Shown one piece after another: positions 10,940 through 22,126 of a stretch of 64,000 nucleotides of DNA; position 1 is the stretch's first letter; the number at the start of each line of letters is the position of its first letter. The translations under genes and the position numbers were made by a program. The notes under the pieces were generated by a model. The model was not told where the DNA came from and did no database searches. It was given only the letters and a program-made list of their open reading frames with translations. Origin of the DNA: Albugo candida (Eukaryota; Oomycota; Peronosporomycetes; Albuginales); contig JBDOQK010000034.1 of NCBI GenBank assembly GCA_040437565.1, forward strand, positions 124,001 through 188,000, read 5' to 3'.

Positions 10940-12573
10940 ATGGTAATGATCCAATAATCTTCTCAGCGCTGCTGACATTTTGCTGCTCTCAAGGATGATG
11001 AACTTGAAGACGATGTGCTCGCACCATTTCACAATATACCTAAATCGCCCTCTATAGTGCTGAACGTCTCTCAAGACGCTCAAGTACCTCTCAATGTGAT
11101 AAACCAAACTGCATCCTTGCAGGACGATGTCGCATCAGAAACAGACGAGCAATTAGGAGTCGACACCAACTCTACATCCGAAACAAAAATGGCGAAGGAA
11201 CAAAATCCTGTGGACGAAGAAGACGACGAGGAAGAGGAGGAAGTAGCAATTGTTCTCAGTAACAATAACAATGCAAAGCCAACGCTTCGATTCACAGGCG
11301 GATTCAATCGGTACATTCGGAATACTTTCACAGGCTTACCGCAACATAATCCTGTCAGTACTTCGTCACAAGAGTTTGGAGAGGTGAAGCAGATTTCCCT
11401 ATAAAGCGATCTTGAACAGAATGTATTATTTGTAGATTGACCCTATTGATGACGCGATGATGTTTGGAGCGCGAAGAACCGCTTTCGACGTCGATATCGA
11501 TATGCTGGAAGAAAAACCTTGGCGAAAACCTGGGATTGATATCGCAGATTACTTTAATTACGGATTTGATGAAAGAGGATGGCGTGTACGTACCTCATCT
11601 GTATATGACATGTTGCTTGAATGTGGGGATTTAGGAATACGCAGCGAAACAGCTCAAGATTCGACGTGAACTTGCTCTTGAAAAAGCAAAAGAACAGGCA
11701 GCACGTCAAGTATCGACCGCTGCGGTTGCTCATGCAAATGCCAATGCCGAACGAGCATCGAAAGCCTCACAAGAGGGTGGGAAATTCAATGGAAATCAAG
11801 CCAATAATCCGCCTAAAACAGACGTTGTGTCGGATACACCAATGGATCAAGCAAAGGAATGGATGCCTGGTTCCACAAATAATGCTTATGGAAGGGAGGG
11901 ACATGGAATTCATCCAGGTATGAATACATTCATGCAACCTCCACGAGATTGGCATCCGAATATGGGTCCACCACCTCCCTTTATGCCCAACTGGATGCAC
12001 GGTGGACCTCCACGCGACTGGGGTGGTCCAATGCCTCCTCCATGGATGCCTGGATCAAATACACAAGATACTGACGATGATCGCGGGAAAAGAGGCTCTC
12101 GTGAAAACTTCCAGGATCGTAAGGAGAATTCACATGGAAGACGAAATAATCGGGAAAATAGACGTCGAGGCAATCGAGACGATAAATTTGGTGAAGGTGA
12201 ATTCCACTTTAAAAGAGAACGCCAAAAAGACAGAACGTCGGTCGATGTACATCGTGATCTTAGTCGACAGCGTATGCGTGCCAAGGATAAAGACGAATCA
12301 ACTGACGCTGCTCGAGGTCGCGGTCGTGATCGACCAGAAGAAAAAAGCCGTGATCGATCTCGCGATCGACCTCAGGATCGCGAACGAAATCGAGACCGTG
12401 GAAAAGATCGTGATCGCTACCGAAACAATCGAAGTCATGAACGTGACCGAGGACGTGATCGTGGACGAGATCGCGAGAAATTCCCACCTCACGATCGTGA
12501 TAGCCGTAAGCGTAAAAATCGAGAATCTAGCGCCACCAGCAAATCAAGCTCTCGTCATAAACGTCGAGATTAA
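10940..12573 (+). CDS. FIP1: Pre-mRNA 3'-end processing factor FIP1
   Basis: FIP1 is part of the cleavage and polyadenylation complex, bridging poly(A) polymerase and RNA in the nucleus. Proposed exons are 10940-10942 (the ATG alone), 10994-11383, 11436-11585 and 11635-12573, with introns of 51, 52 and 49 nt, all phase 0, giving 493 aa. The diagnostic Fip1 motif is unmistakable at about residues 158-175 ([18 protein letters not shown]). It is preceded by an acidic run near residues 74-80, then followed by a helical Ala/Lys stretch, a Pro/Met/Trp-rich segment and a long Arg/Asp/Glu (RD/RE-repeat) tail typical of animal and plant FIP1L1. The first exon is the weakest part: ATG directly followed by gtaatg fits phase and intron size, but another upstream start is possible. 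Confidence 0.9.
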
Positions 12574-12641
12574 AGCTTTTTCCATTTCATGGCTGAAAAT
12601 AGGTTGATAGGTTCATAAAAGGTCGTAATAATATCTTTTCA

Positions 12642-13266
12642 ATGGAACGCTGGGCTGGCGATATCGTTGAATTGAGCAATTTGCTTCACAATGACTGCGA
12701 GGAGCCTAATCCATCCATTGGGATCACACCCTCCACACTCACCATTACTGGCTGTAAGGAATCTGATCGGCCAATTGGGCAGATTGCGGTGCACGATCCG
12801 AAGGCAATTTGGCTTCCACATGAAGTTCCAAGCGACGACGAAGACGATAACAGCTTTGATATAAGAACTCGTCCACTGTATGTATCTTTTGAATTGATAT
12901 GATCCCTGCGCTTAGTCGAACAGCTTTGAGATTTTGTACAAACAAAATGTGATGACCGAAGATGTGTTTCTTGGGCTGAGCGATAAAGATCCATCGTCCG
13001 CGCAATGCGAAGCGATGCTCGTGCGAATTTTCTGTCCAAAGCATAAAATCGAGCAAATCGAATTGGAAGTAAAAACTCAGAAATTGCTTATGAGCTCTTC
13101 CACATTGTACGTGTCGAAATGTTTGCGATAGGATAAAAACGTTTCATGTAGGAAATTGGCGCTTTGTTTACCGTATCCGGTACGTTATCAGGACGGGAAA
13201 GCAGAATGGGATGCAGAAAAGTGTGTTTTGGCAGTATCTCTTCCAATAATTCGAGCGGAATGGTGA
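12642..13266 (+). CDS. DNAAF6: PIH1D3/DNAAF6-like axonemal dynein assembly factor
   Basis: Exons 12642-12877, 12924-13106 and 13152-13266 (introns 46 and 45 nt) give 177 aa, close to the vertebrate length of about 214. Joined exons show the family core: an acidic segment SDDEDDNSFD, then YKQNVMTEDVFLGLSDKDPS and, across the last intron, LKLALCLPYPV and a terminal EKCVLAVSLPI. These are the PIH1/CS-domain signatures of PIH1D3 (Twister). The protein works with HSP90/R2TP-type chaperones to preassemble outer and inner dynein arms in the cytoplasm, so it implies motile flagella. It lies 68 bp downstream of FIP1 on the same strand. Confidence 0.9.
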
Positions 13267-13508
13267 GGTATTCGAACATCATGTAGAGTATTCAGGCAGC
13301 TTTTTCGCGCAATTCTTATACAAAGTCATACTTTTACGCAGTCTATCTTTATATATTATGAAGCTGGGAATCCTACGCGTCGATCAACTCGGAGATGAAA
13401 CAGCAAAGAAACTTCCGCCAAATTCGTTGCGTTTCAAGAAGCATTCAATAACCTCTATTAATGTATATCGCCGTGGACGAAATGTATTATCCCTTAGAGG
13501 TTCAACCA

Positions 13509-14714
13509 TTAAGCGAAAGAAGGCGCGCGCACTTTTTTCTGATACTCGACTTTGTGCTGTAATTTGCGCTGCGATAATGTCCAATTTGCCATAATACACA
13601 CATAGTCTCCTTCAAATGTTGCTTGCGTGTGTCCTCCCCGACGTCGATACGACTGTTCGTCGTCCAGTACCACAATATCTTTCTCGAAAATCTCCATCTT
13701 TAAAGTTTTCAATGCGTTCTGATCGGCAAACACACTGACTGTGAATTTTCCAGGCTGAAAACATCGAACCACATTTTTCAAAAGCGAATCATAACACCGA
13801 AGACGCGCGTTCGTTTCAAAACTGACATAACTGCAATGCGATTCCGGTGTCACATGAATCGTATAATACGCATCGAATAGAATGCCGTTCATCGAGTACC
13901 CGCACGGTTCAAATGCAACTTCGTCAAGAATAGCTCCGGGGACCAAATCTCGTATACCGCTTTTGATTGTGATTTCGCGCGAACTGATGGCCGGATCCAA
14001 ATTTTTGCGAAATTGTTTCGCGATATCCTCATTCATTGCTTGCATCATAATATGAAGTGTACTGTCCGAATTTTGCATCGAACGGGTATCAGAATACGCA
14101 GATATTGATCGGATTGGGTCACTTATAGTCCAGCCATTGTCTTGGTGGTGCTCGGCATCCCATACATATATGTACCAATGATCATCATTTAGTGGCCCCA
14201 AGACGTGAGCGGATCCGTTGGGAAAGTATTGGCTCAAATATGCGACCTCAGTAGTGAATGAAGTGTGTGGAAATCGCTGTTCTTCCGGAAATATATAATT
14301 TTTACGCGAATACCCAACCCACTGGATGTCCATATCTAGTTTCTTGGCGGCGCTTATAATGATTGGAAGACATGCCAAAAGTGTTGTTGTACCACAAGTT
14401 TTCAGGACTAATTTATTCGCGTACACAAATAAACTCGATTCCGATAGGACGTATGCATCAAGATGGGAGTTTTGTATCTTGGAAAGAATTTGACATTTTG
14501 CAGCTTCCAGCATTGTATCCAGCTCCTGTCGTGAAACCTGGCGAAATCCGAGCGGCGATGTAGAAGATTTGACTCTAAAGTCGATTTCCAGGTTTTTTTC
14601 TGGTCCTTCAAATACACTGCCGACGAAGAGAGCAGATGACTCGGATTGGGTCGAGCTTGTTTCTTCATCGGGAGTACAAGGACTTTTAATTGGTGGGGCG
14701 TCTGAAAGTGTCAT
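13509..14714 (-). CDS. AMD1: S-adenosylmethionine decarboxylase proenzyme
   Basis: Intronless, 401 aa, start ATG at 14714. It decarboxylates AdoMet to supply aminopropyl groups for spermidine and spermine synthesis. The self-processing site LSESSLFVY is intact, with cleavage expected between Glu92 and Ser93 to make the pyruvoyl group. The catalytic Cys motif LKTCGTT follows, and the conserved block TIHVTPES...SYVSFETN holds the proton-donor His. Length is a little above the human enzyme (334), mostly from an N-terminal Ser/Thr/Pro-rich extension and a C-terminal tail. The first 39 coding bases are repeated after the second N gap (14965-15003), an assembly effect. Confidence 0.96.
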   Translation of the reverse strand: MTLSDAPPIKSPCTPDEETSSTQSESSALFVGSVFEGPEKNLEIDFRVKSSTSPLGFRQVSRQELDTMLEAAKCQILSKIQNSHLDAYVLSESSLFVYANKLVLKTCGTTTLLACLPIIISAAKKLDMDIQWVGYSRKNYIFPEEQRFPHTSFTTEVAYLSQYFPNGSAHVLGPLNDDHWYIYVWDAEHHQDNGWTISDPIRSISAYSDTRSMQNSDSTLHIMMQAMNEDIAKQFRKNLDPAISSREITIKSGIRDLVPGAILDEVAFEPCGYSMNGILFDAYYTIHVTPESHCSYVSFETNARLRCYDSLLKNVVRCFQPGKFTVSVFADQNALKTLKMEIFEKDIVVLDDEQSYRRRGGHTQATFEGDYVCIMANWTLSQRKLQHKVEYQKKVRAPSFA

Positions 14715-15153
14715 ATTGCACTCGAGTTTTGATAAGTGTTATGCTGGCTCGTCACAAGCACCGACGTAAAAGAAGCCAGTGAAGATAGACCGACGATCCA
14801 CGATATATTTGAGCTTGTTGTTTGAAGAAAGTTCTTCAATTAACAGCATTAACGACGCAAGAGANNNNNNNNNNNNNNNNNNNNNNNNNNNNNNNNNNNN
14901 NNNNNNNNNNNNNNNNNNNNNNNNNNNNNNNNNNNNNNNNNNNNNNNNNNNNNNNNNNNNNNNNACAAGGACTTTTAATTGGTGGGGCGTCTGAAAGTGT
15001 CATATTGCACTCGAGTTTTGATAAGTGTTATGCTGGCTCGTCACAAGCACCGACGTAAAAGAAGCCAGTGAAGATAGACCGACGATCCACGATATATTTG
15101 AGCTTGTTGTTTGAAGAAAGTTCTTCAATTAACAGCATTAACGACGCAAGAGA
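14676..15153. repeat. Assembly gap 14865-14964 with 189-bp duplicated flanks
   Basis: Exactly 100 N. Block 14676-14864 reappears as 14965-15153. It contains the 5' end of the AdoMet decarboxylase gene and its upstream region. This is an unmerged contig overlap. Confidence 0.9.
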
Positions 15154-16336
15154 CAATGTTTGACAATACAATTTGCGTCTGACTTGGTTATATAAAAATC
15201 GATCAATGGTAGGCTAATAGGACAATCGAATGTTGGTAATTTCAGTGTACAGCTTTGATTCGATGCCAGCTAAAATGACTGGCTCTTATAGCTCGCATGA
15301 TTCTGATCATTTTCTGCGCTCCTTTTTGGCCAATCAAAATTATCCAATCATACAATTGTTTCAACTCTTTGAAATGACTGCTTTTGTAAAGAGCAGCCGT
15401 GAGGCTTGACTGAATGCGATCGATGTATTGACACTCTCTAATTACGGATGGGTAGATGTCTGTATAAAACTGTTAAAATGATAACTGAAAGTAATCCCAG
15501 GGAANNNNNNNNNNNNNNNNNNNNNNNNNNNNNNNNNNNNNNNNNNNNNNNNNNNNNNNNNNNNNNNNNNNNNNNNNNNNNNNNNNNNNNNNNNNNNNNN
15601 NNNNAGCAGCCGTGAGGCTTGACTGAATGCGATCGATGTATTGACACTCTCTAATTACGGATGGGTAGATGTCTGTATAAAACTGTTAAAATGATAACTG
15701 AAAGTAATCCCAGGGAAGTATTATGCGTGTGTTACTCTTAAAGTTTCAGAAAGTTTTCATGTGCCACGCGAGAATCGTATTACATTGATCTGATAAGGAA
15801 TTGAGGATGCGTCCACTTCCGAACCCACAGACACAAAATATGCGAGGTGTTGACACATTTAACAATTCTTACATTACACACTACAAGCATCGTAATTGTA
15901 TGTCAATCGAACGTCTGCTTTTGTGCCACAACTCCGGTAATCAGTCGATATGATTCAGTCAGGTGAGTATATTGTAGAAGTAGGTCTTAGTTCTGACTGA
16001 TCATGTACGGTTTCGCAGCTGCTGTGGCACTGTATAACGTTCGAAATTCGCGCTTACATAAAGTACCGGAGTTGACGATTCAATCAGCGAGACATAGTTG
16101 TCGAGTGATTAGTCTTAGTAAAGTCATGGAATCTTTCTTTTTCCGTATTGAGGCTTTGATTAAGTGCGTTCTGTCGACTTTGACCCCCAAAGTGCCTCTA
16201 CTACTGCCTTCCGATTGAACAAACATATTTTTCGAGAAGCATTTATTCAATTAAGTAAATTCTCAGGTCATCCGCACTGGACAGATATTAGCAGAGCTTG
16301 CCAGAATCGCAACATATTTGGCGACTGCGCACTGCC
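15154..16336. other. Intergenic with a gap, no gene recognised
   Basis: AT-rich intergenic sequence between the AdoMet decarboxylase promoter and the 3' end of the CDP-DAG synthase gene, interrupted by an N gap at 15505-15604. Only short ORFs without recognisable features occur, the longest about 71 codons at 16003-16218. I see no RNA gene. Confidence 0.5.
15392..15717. repeat. Assembly gap 15505-15604 with 113-bp duplicated flanks
   Basis: Exactly 100 N. Block 15392-15504 reappears as 15605-15717 in non-coding sequence. Confidence 0.9.
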
Positions 16337-18633
16337 TTACTTTTGAATTTCTGGAGAGATCACGAGCGCGTAATACCGAGCAAATACGAGGGATGCAAAC
16401 ATAAGCGCGTCAATGCGATCGAGCATGCCTCCATGACCCGGAATGAGTCTTCCTGAATCCTTCACAATCGCAACTCGTTTGAGTAAACTCTCAAATAAAT
16501 CACCCAATCGACCGATAATAACAGCCAAAATCGTAAAAAGCACTTTGACCGTAGCAGAGCCAGGCATTTCCAATAGACCCGATACAAGAAGCATGGACCC
16601 AACACCAAAGAAAATAGCCCCCAACGTGCCCTCATAATCCTTGCTTTTGGATATATGAGGCGCTAAAAAATGATTTTTATGATACTGTAATCGAGAAAGA
16701 ATTTTTCCTGTCAAGTACGCTCCCGTATCGGATCCCCACACCACGCAAAGCAATATAATGAGCAATTTACGGTAATGAATGCGCTTGTCATCATCGACAA
16801 AAGCGACCAAAACAGACAAGCTCCCAATAATGTAAAAGAAGCCCATGATATCGAGAATGAAGTGAACCAGCGCGTCAATGCAATTCGGACTGGAAATCCA
16901 TCGGAAAAAGAATGTCAACACAATTGAAAATGCAACGAGGCAAGTTGGATTGATAAGAAAATCGCAGCTGATTTGGTTGATTGGACACATGACCGAATGC
17001 ATCGTGAGAAACGTGAATACCAAGTCTTGAAGGATGAGAATGAAGCTATGCTGCCACGTTGGGCTGTAACAAGCGCTCATACAAGCTGCAAAATTGCTGA
17101 AAATAGCATATATCCAACGATATGCATACAGTTCCGTCGTATGAAGCGCATTGATGAATCCTGTAATATAAATGAACAGTAGTGTCATTATTGTTGACAA
17201 ACAAGCGGATACCGATAGTACTGCCAGCCAATTCCGCTCTTGAAAATATCGAGAAGCCAACCACGCAATGGAGCAATCATCTTGCTGGGGATGTGCGGAA
17301 AATGTGAGAGTATTTGTCGAAAATACCATATTCAAGCTTGTTCCTGTCTGAGGGTACTCATTTTGGTGGTATTGGGTCAATTCATCCAAATTCGGATTAT
17401 GGCCAATCGTATCAGTGAAGGCGTCCGTTGGGGCAGGATAAGCACAAGACATCGCACAGGTATCACTGGAGCACGATGGAAACGATTGACGATGATGTTC
17501 GTACTCTGACGGACTCAATTCAGGCTCGTGCTGAGCATTTCCTTGTGCAATTTGCGCTTGATGTTGCAACTTCATGATTCGATGCATGAGCTGATGATGG
17601 ATTCGGTAGGAGAGCCAAGCGTATTCGCAGTTACATACATTTGCGACTAATCCGCAAATAGTGGCAGTAGCAAAAGCGGGCGAATGCCAAATCACGTACG
17701 TGACGGCCGGCGCCAACACCGAANNNNNNNNNNNNNNNNNNNNNNNNNNNNNNNNNNNNNNNNNNNNNNNNNNNNNNNNNNNNNNNNNNNNNNNNNNNNN
17801 NNNNNNNNNNNNNNNNNNNNNNNTTCCGTCGTATGAAGCGCATTGATGAATCCTGTAATATAAATGAACAGTAGTGTCATTATTGTTGACAAACAAGCGG
17901 ATACCGATAGTACTGCCAGCCAATTCCGCTCTTGAAAATATCGAGAAGCCAACCACGCAATGGAGCAATCATCTTGCTGGGGATGTGCGGAAAATGTGAG
18001 AGTATTTGTCGAAAATACCATATTCAAGCTTGTTCCTGTCTGAGGGTACTCATTTTGGTGGTATTGGGTCAATTCATCCAAATTCGGATTATGGCCAATC
18101 GTATCAGTGAAGGCGTCCGTTGGGGCAGGATAAGCACAAGACATCGCACAGGTATCACTGGAGCACGATGGAAACGATTGACGATGATGTTCGTACTCTG
18201 ACGGACTCAATTCAGGCTCGTGCTGAGCATTTCCTTGTGCAATTTGCGCTTGATGTTGCAACTTCATGATTCGATGCATGAGCTGATGATGGATTCGGTA
18301 GGAGAGCCAAGCGTATTCGCAGTTACATACATTTGCGACTAATCCGCAAATAGTGGCAGTAGCAAAAGCGGGCGAATGCCAAATCACGTACGTGACGGCC
18401 GGCGCCAACACCGAAGCTGAAAGGATTCGCTGAATATAATTCTGATGCAGCCAATGAACGCAGTGGTAGATGGACTCATTTGGCTCATTGACTGTCGGTG
18501 AGGTGACTTCTACGTACATGGGATCTTCCGCTTTGAGTCGGTTGAGTGTATTTTGAGAGGAAGTATCCTCCATAGTTGCAGCAACTGCTTGATCGTGACT
18601 GCCATATAATGTCTTCGATACTTTTTGCCGCAT
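16337..18633 (-). CDS. Phosphatidate cytidylyltransferase (CDP-diacylglycerol synthase)
   Basis: Makes CDP-diacylglycerol from phosphatidate and CTP, feeding PI, PG and cardiolipin synthesis in the ER or mitochondrion. The gene is split on paper by an N gap (17724-17823). Collapsing the 592-bp duplicated flank gives one frame, 18633-18416 plus 17723-16337, of 534 aa with no intron. The CTP-transferase signature is complete near the C-terminus (VWGSDTGAYLTGK, then VKDSGRLIPGHGGMLDRID). At least seven hydrophobic segments are visible. The His/Pro/Ser-rich hydrophilic region around residues 110-185 between the first membrane segments is an unusual insertion for this bacterial-type CdsA family. 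The start is the ATG at 18633. Confidence 0.93.
17132..18415. repeat. Assembly gap 17724-17823 with 592-bp duplicated flanks
   Basis: Exactly 100 N inside the CDP-DAG synthase gene. Block 17132-17723 reappears as 17824-18415. Removing one copy and the gap restores an uninterrupted reading frame, which supports an assembly origin. Confidence 0.92.
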
Positions 18634-19372
18634 GCGCTAGTGAAGGCTTTTAACCAATCAATTTGCCTGCAGAAAGCTATGCACCAGTAGTTGGACGGTA
18701 TTCTGTTGCAGCCATTTATGCATTGCAAGCGATTATAGTCTTTGTATTATGTCAACATAATCGCAGAGTGAGCTCAGTCGGTTCGGTTTTTTATTTGTAT
18801 AACCTCTGATCCATAATGCGAAAGGAAATTATGTGTAATTGAGTCGAATTATGTCGACATTCTGCGTCAGTGACTAGCGCGAATGTTTAAAGCTGCTACT
18901 CCGCATTCCTAAGGCGAAAATAAGTGCATCATGCACGCCTCGTGTTCACAGCAAGTTGGTGATTTATGAATCAGTACATGAACGATAACACCGGACGGTG
19001 GATGGATCAAGAGGGACGTTAGAAATGATACGACATGAAACCGAGCATGTAGTGTTTGTAGACAGTCAGAGCCAAACGATGAGATACTTTGTCCGTCTTG
19101 CTATCTTTTTTCTAATCAACTCAATGCTGTAGCTTAGTTGAAGTTGTCTATATTACTAGAATTAGACGTAAATGACTTCTCTAATGCCTAAACTACAATA
19201 AATAAATAAATTGAATGCTATGTTGGTCTAGAAAGCCGCAGCGAGGCTCAGCGACTGGAATAAGATAGTACTAAGTTAGAAACGCCACGCACAATGCTGC
19301 AGCTTATCTGCAATAAGATTTCCTAACATTTACTATACGTTAAGGTAACATGTTAGGTTATCATCGTCGAGG
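18634..19372. other. Intergenic, nothing recognised
   Basis: About 740 bp between two divergent genes (CDP-DAG synthase, minus; prefoldin 3, plus). The sequence is AT-rich with short poly-A/T runs and no ORF worth keeping. It may serve as a bidirectional promoter. Confidence 0.45.
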
Positions 19373-20237
19373 ATGAATACTTCGCCAGCAGAGTCTGACG
19401 ATGCAAAAGCCGTCGAGCGATTGTCTGGTGCGATTATAGGTTCCCGGAATGAGCGAGGAATCCCTGCAGCAATTTTCATTGTATGCTCTTTTCCTTCCAC
19501 ACTCCAATATCCTCTGATCGTTCGCATAGGAATCAGCGGATGTGTTTCTTCAATCACTTGACATCACAGATGCGATGCCATTGATGGGCGCAATGCAGCA
19601 GCTATACAGAAAATATAAGTTTATGGAGGCCAATTTTCAGAAAACTCACGCGTCTTTGAAACTAAAATTACCTGACACTGAGAAAGATTTGGAGATGTTG
19701 CACCATTTGATGGCAAAACAGGTAAGTATCCTTCATGCGTCGGAATGTGGCTTTAATTTGGACGACAGGAAGCCAAGGAGACGATTCGCACAAAGTTCAA
19801 TCTAGCGGATAACATTTACGTAAAAGCTGCTGTGGACCCGTCCATAGGGAACGTCTGCATTTGGCTTGGTGTAAGGCTCAAGCTTATTCACTGATTGATG
19901 TGCTCACCAAATAAGGAGGCAGGCCAATGTAATGGTGGAGTTCTCATACAACGAAGCGCTGGAGCTTCTCGAAAAGAATATAGCAACGGCAAAGGCGCAA
20001 ATGGTACGTTCAACGATTTGCAATAGACAAAAAGTAAGTATTTTACGATAGAATCAGCTCGAATCAGATCTGGGATATCTTCGCGATCAAATCATTACAA
20101 CAGAAGTTAATATGGCGAGGGTCTACAATCATGATGTGAAACGTCGGCAACGAGTACGATTTTGTATGAGAGATCAGTGATATCTGGTGTAAATTTGTGT
20201 GGTTTAGGGCACAGCGCCGGTTGTCCAGAGTACTTAG
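19373..20237 (+). CDS. VBP1: Prefoldin subunit 3 (VBP1)
   Basis: An alpha-type subunit of the hexameric prefoldin chaperone, which hands nascent actin and tubulin to CCT. Exons are 19373-19480, 19530-19721, 19769-19870, 19923-20003, 20058-20153 and probably 20208-20237, all phase 0, with introns of 49, 47, 52, 54 and 54 nt. The product is 202 aa, against 197 for human VBP1. The joined sequence reads GIPAAIFIESADVFL at the N-terminus, a first coiled coil, the beta-hairpin segment VCIWLGANVMVEFSYNEA and a second coiled coil ending TTEVNMARVYNHDVKRRQ. The last exon is uncertain: reading through the fifth donor would instead stop at 20180. Confidence 0.92.
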
Positions 20238-20711
20238 TGCCATTCAAAGTTGATAAGGAAATTGATGCTTGTTTTTGCGACTACGCTTTCCGTTCGTATC
20301 GTTGCCACTCATCGAAGCATCTCAGCCCAATAGCACCGGTGTCTGCCATCTATCTTGCCTTCGTACTTTGGAGAAGGCTTATTCTATGACATAACGCTTA
20401 GTTGAGAATGTAGATAGGAATGCTGAATTGTTGCTACAATAAACGTATTTGAAGCCACATTACAAGAAAGAAAAGCTTGGCAGGCAGCATGAATAATCAC
20501 CGTCAATTGGGTAGCAGAGCTTTTGCAGATGGATTGATCGCTTAGTTGAATAGAATCAGATAAAACTGATTCCATATAGCGCCATTACATATCATCAGAT
20601 CTGATTCGATATAACATATACGTTTATGGAGGCACACAGGTCTTAAAAATTAATGGCAGCCATCAAATTGCTTTATTACTAAACTAAGCATACTCCGTCC
20701 ATCAATCAGAA
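20238..20711. other. Intergenic, nothing recognised
   Basis: About 475 bp between prefoldin 3 and eEF1B on the same strand. It has only short ORFs without family features. It presumably contains the promoter of the elongation factor gene. Confidence 0.45.
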
Positions 20712-21263
20712 ATGCCGCTGGATACGAGTAAATTCACGCTTGTGAAAACCGCAAAGTATTCGGTCGTTCATCCGATCAAAGGATGCAAGCCGATGAAGCC
20801 AACTGTGGTCTCTGTTAAGAAACCAGCGACTTCTGTTGCAGCACCGTGTAAAGCCAAAGCTGAAGATGATGATGATGACGATCTGTTCGGCGATGACGAT
20901 GATGATGACGATCAAGCCGCAAAGGAATCGGCCAAAAAACGCGCTGAAGCCGCTCAAGCCGCCAAAAGTAAAAAGGAAAAAGCCAAGCCAGTGGAACGGA
21001 CCTCTGTTGTAATAGAAGTGAAGCCATGGGAGGCAGAAACAGACTTGGAAGCGCTCGCTATAAAAATCAAAGCTACCAACATTGAAGGACTGAAATGGGG
21101 CGAAGGTCATAAACTCGTCGATGTCGCTTTCGGAATAAAAAAATTGCTGGTTCAATGTGTCATTATCGATGATTTGGTCGTATTGGATGACATCACAGAC
21201 GCCATTGAGAAATTCGAAGACGACGTTCAAAGTGTCGACGTTGCGACTATGAACAAAATTTAA
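20712..21263 (+). CDS. EEF1B: Translation elongation factor 1B (beta/delta), GEF subunit
   Basis: Exchanges GDP for GTP on eEF1A. Intronless, 183 aa. The C-terminal guanine-exchange domain is clear (SVVIEVKPWEAETDLEALA, WGEGHKLVDVAFGIKKL, ending DVQSVDVATMNKI). It is preceded by the acidic linker with DDDDDDLFG and a second Asp run, and by a Lys/Ala-rich helix. The usual N-terminal GST-C-like domain of about 80 residues is replaced by a short Lys/Val/Pro-rich segment, so this form is shorter than the typical 215-225 aa. The next gene begins only 23 bp after the stop. Confidence 0.95.
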   Translation: MPLDTSKFTLVKTAKYSVVHPIKGCKPMKPTVVSVKKPATSVAAPCKAKAEDDDDDDLFGDDDDDDDQAAKESAKKRAEAAQAAKSKKEKAKPVERTSVVIEVKPWEAETDLEALAIKIKATNIEGLKWGEGHKLVDVAFGIKKLLVQCVIIDDLVVLDDITDAIEKFEDDVQSVDVATMNKI

Positions 21264-21286
21264 CCTTGAAATAAATAATTTCAAAT

Positions 21287-22117
21287 ATGATCATGTTGCA
21301 TTCCGCGCCAAAATTTGAGACTTTTTCTTTTTTGAGCAAAATTGGCCATGACATTTGTCCGATCAGAGTCGAAATCGCCGAATGGATCCACCAGAGTTCC
21401 GAGCAGAAAGCCTCAAAAGACGATTTTGACGTCCATTTTGGTCTTTTCGTATGGCCGAGTGCTCGAATTCTCACACAATTTCTCGCACGAAATCTTGGAA
21501 TTCTTGAAGGGAAAATTGTTTTGGAGCTCGGATGTGGTCCAGCTTTGCCGACAATCTTTGCTGCTCGTCATGGACGCTTGGAACACGTACGTCGCGCTTG
21601 AAACACGTCCAAATGTCAGTTTTCGTTGTAGGCGTATGCGACGGACTCGAGTCGAAATCCAGATGTTCGATGTAATGTGAAAGCGAATATTCGAGAGAAT
21701 CGATTGGAAGCAATCGCGTCGTATTTCTGCTTGGATTGGGGTCTGCCGTCGTTCTCCCAACTTGAGAGATTTCGCGATACAAAGCCACCGGATATCGTGT
21801 TGGCAGCTGATTGTATGTATGAACCTAAATGTAAGAGCTGCGATGTGATTGTCGATTCGCTGACTGTGATGTGAGGAGATTACGATAGGATTCTTGGAAC
21901 GATTGCATTTCTGTTTGAACTCAATCCATCGTGTCAGTGTTTTCTGAGCTATCAGCTTCGTGACATCACTGATTCCATAGCGTTGTTGCTGACACGATGG
22001 CACATGGAAGCTGTACAAATTGATATCGAAACATTTTGGAGCGAATCCGATCAGAAACTTCATCCAATTCCAAGTATCGATAGTTTGTTCCTATACAAAA
22101 TCCAAGTGAAATCATAG
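21287..22117 (+). CDS. Methyltransf_16-type (METTL21/23-like) lysine methyltransferase
   Basis: Exons 21287-21586, 21632-21830 and 21879-22117 (introns 45 and 48 nt) give 245 aa, the usual size for seven-beta-strand protein-lysine methyltransferases. Seen in sequence: the family's pre-motif FGLFVWPSARILTQFL, AdoMet-binding motif I KIVLELGCGPALPT, and the post-motif DIVLAADCMYEP, where the family has D/E-hydrophobic-x-D-x-Y. The substrate cannot be told from sequence. The neighbouring eEF1B is a reminder that several relatives modify translation factors, but that link is speculation. Its 3' exons occur again at 23146-23767 as an assembly copy. Confidence 0.86.
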
Positions 22118-22126
22118 CCATTTGCT

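Noticed and set aside
12260-12487. Asp/His-rich minus-strand ORF
   Set aside because: It is the shadow of the Arg/Asp-repeat tail of FIP1.
13358-13594. 78-codon plus-strand ORF starting MKLGILRVDQ
   Set aside because: It overlaps the 3' end of the AdoMet decarboxylase gene and has no recognisable features.
20154-20180. Prefoldin 3 ending without the last intron
   Set aside because: Possible, but the 54-nt GT-AG intron fits the other introns of the gene; kept only as an alternative.
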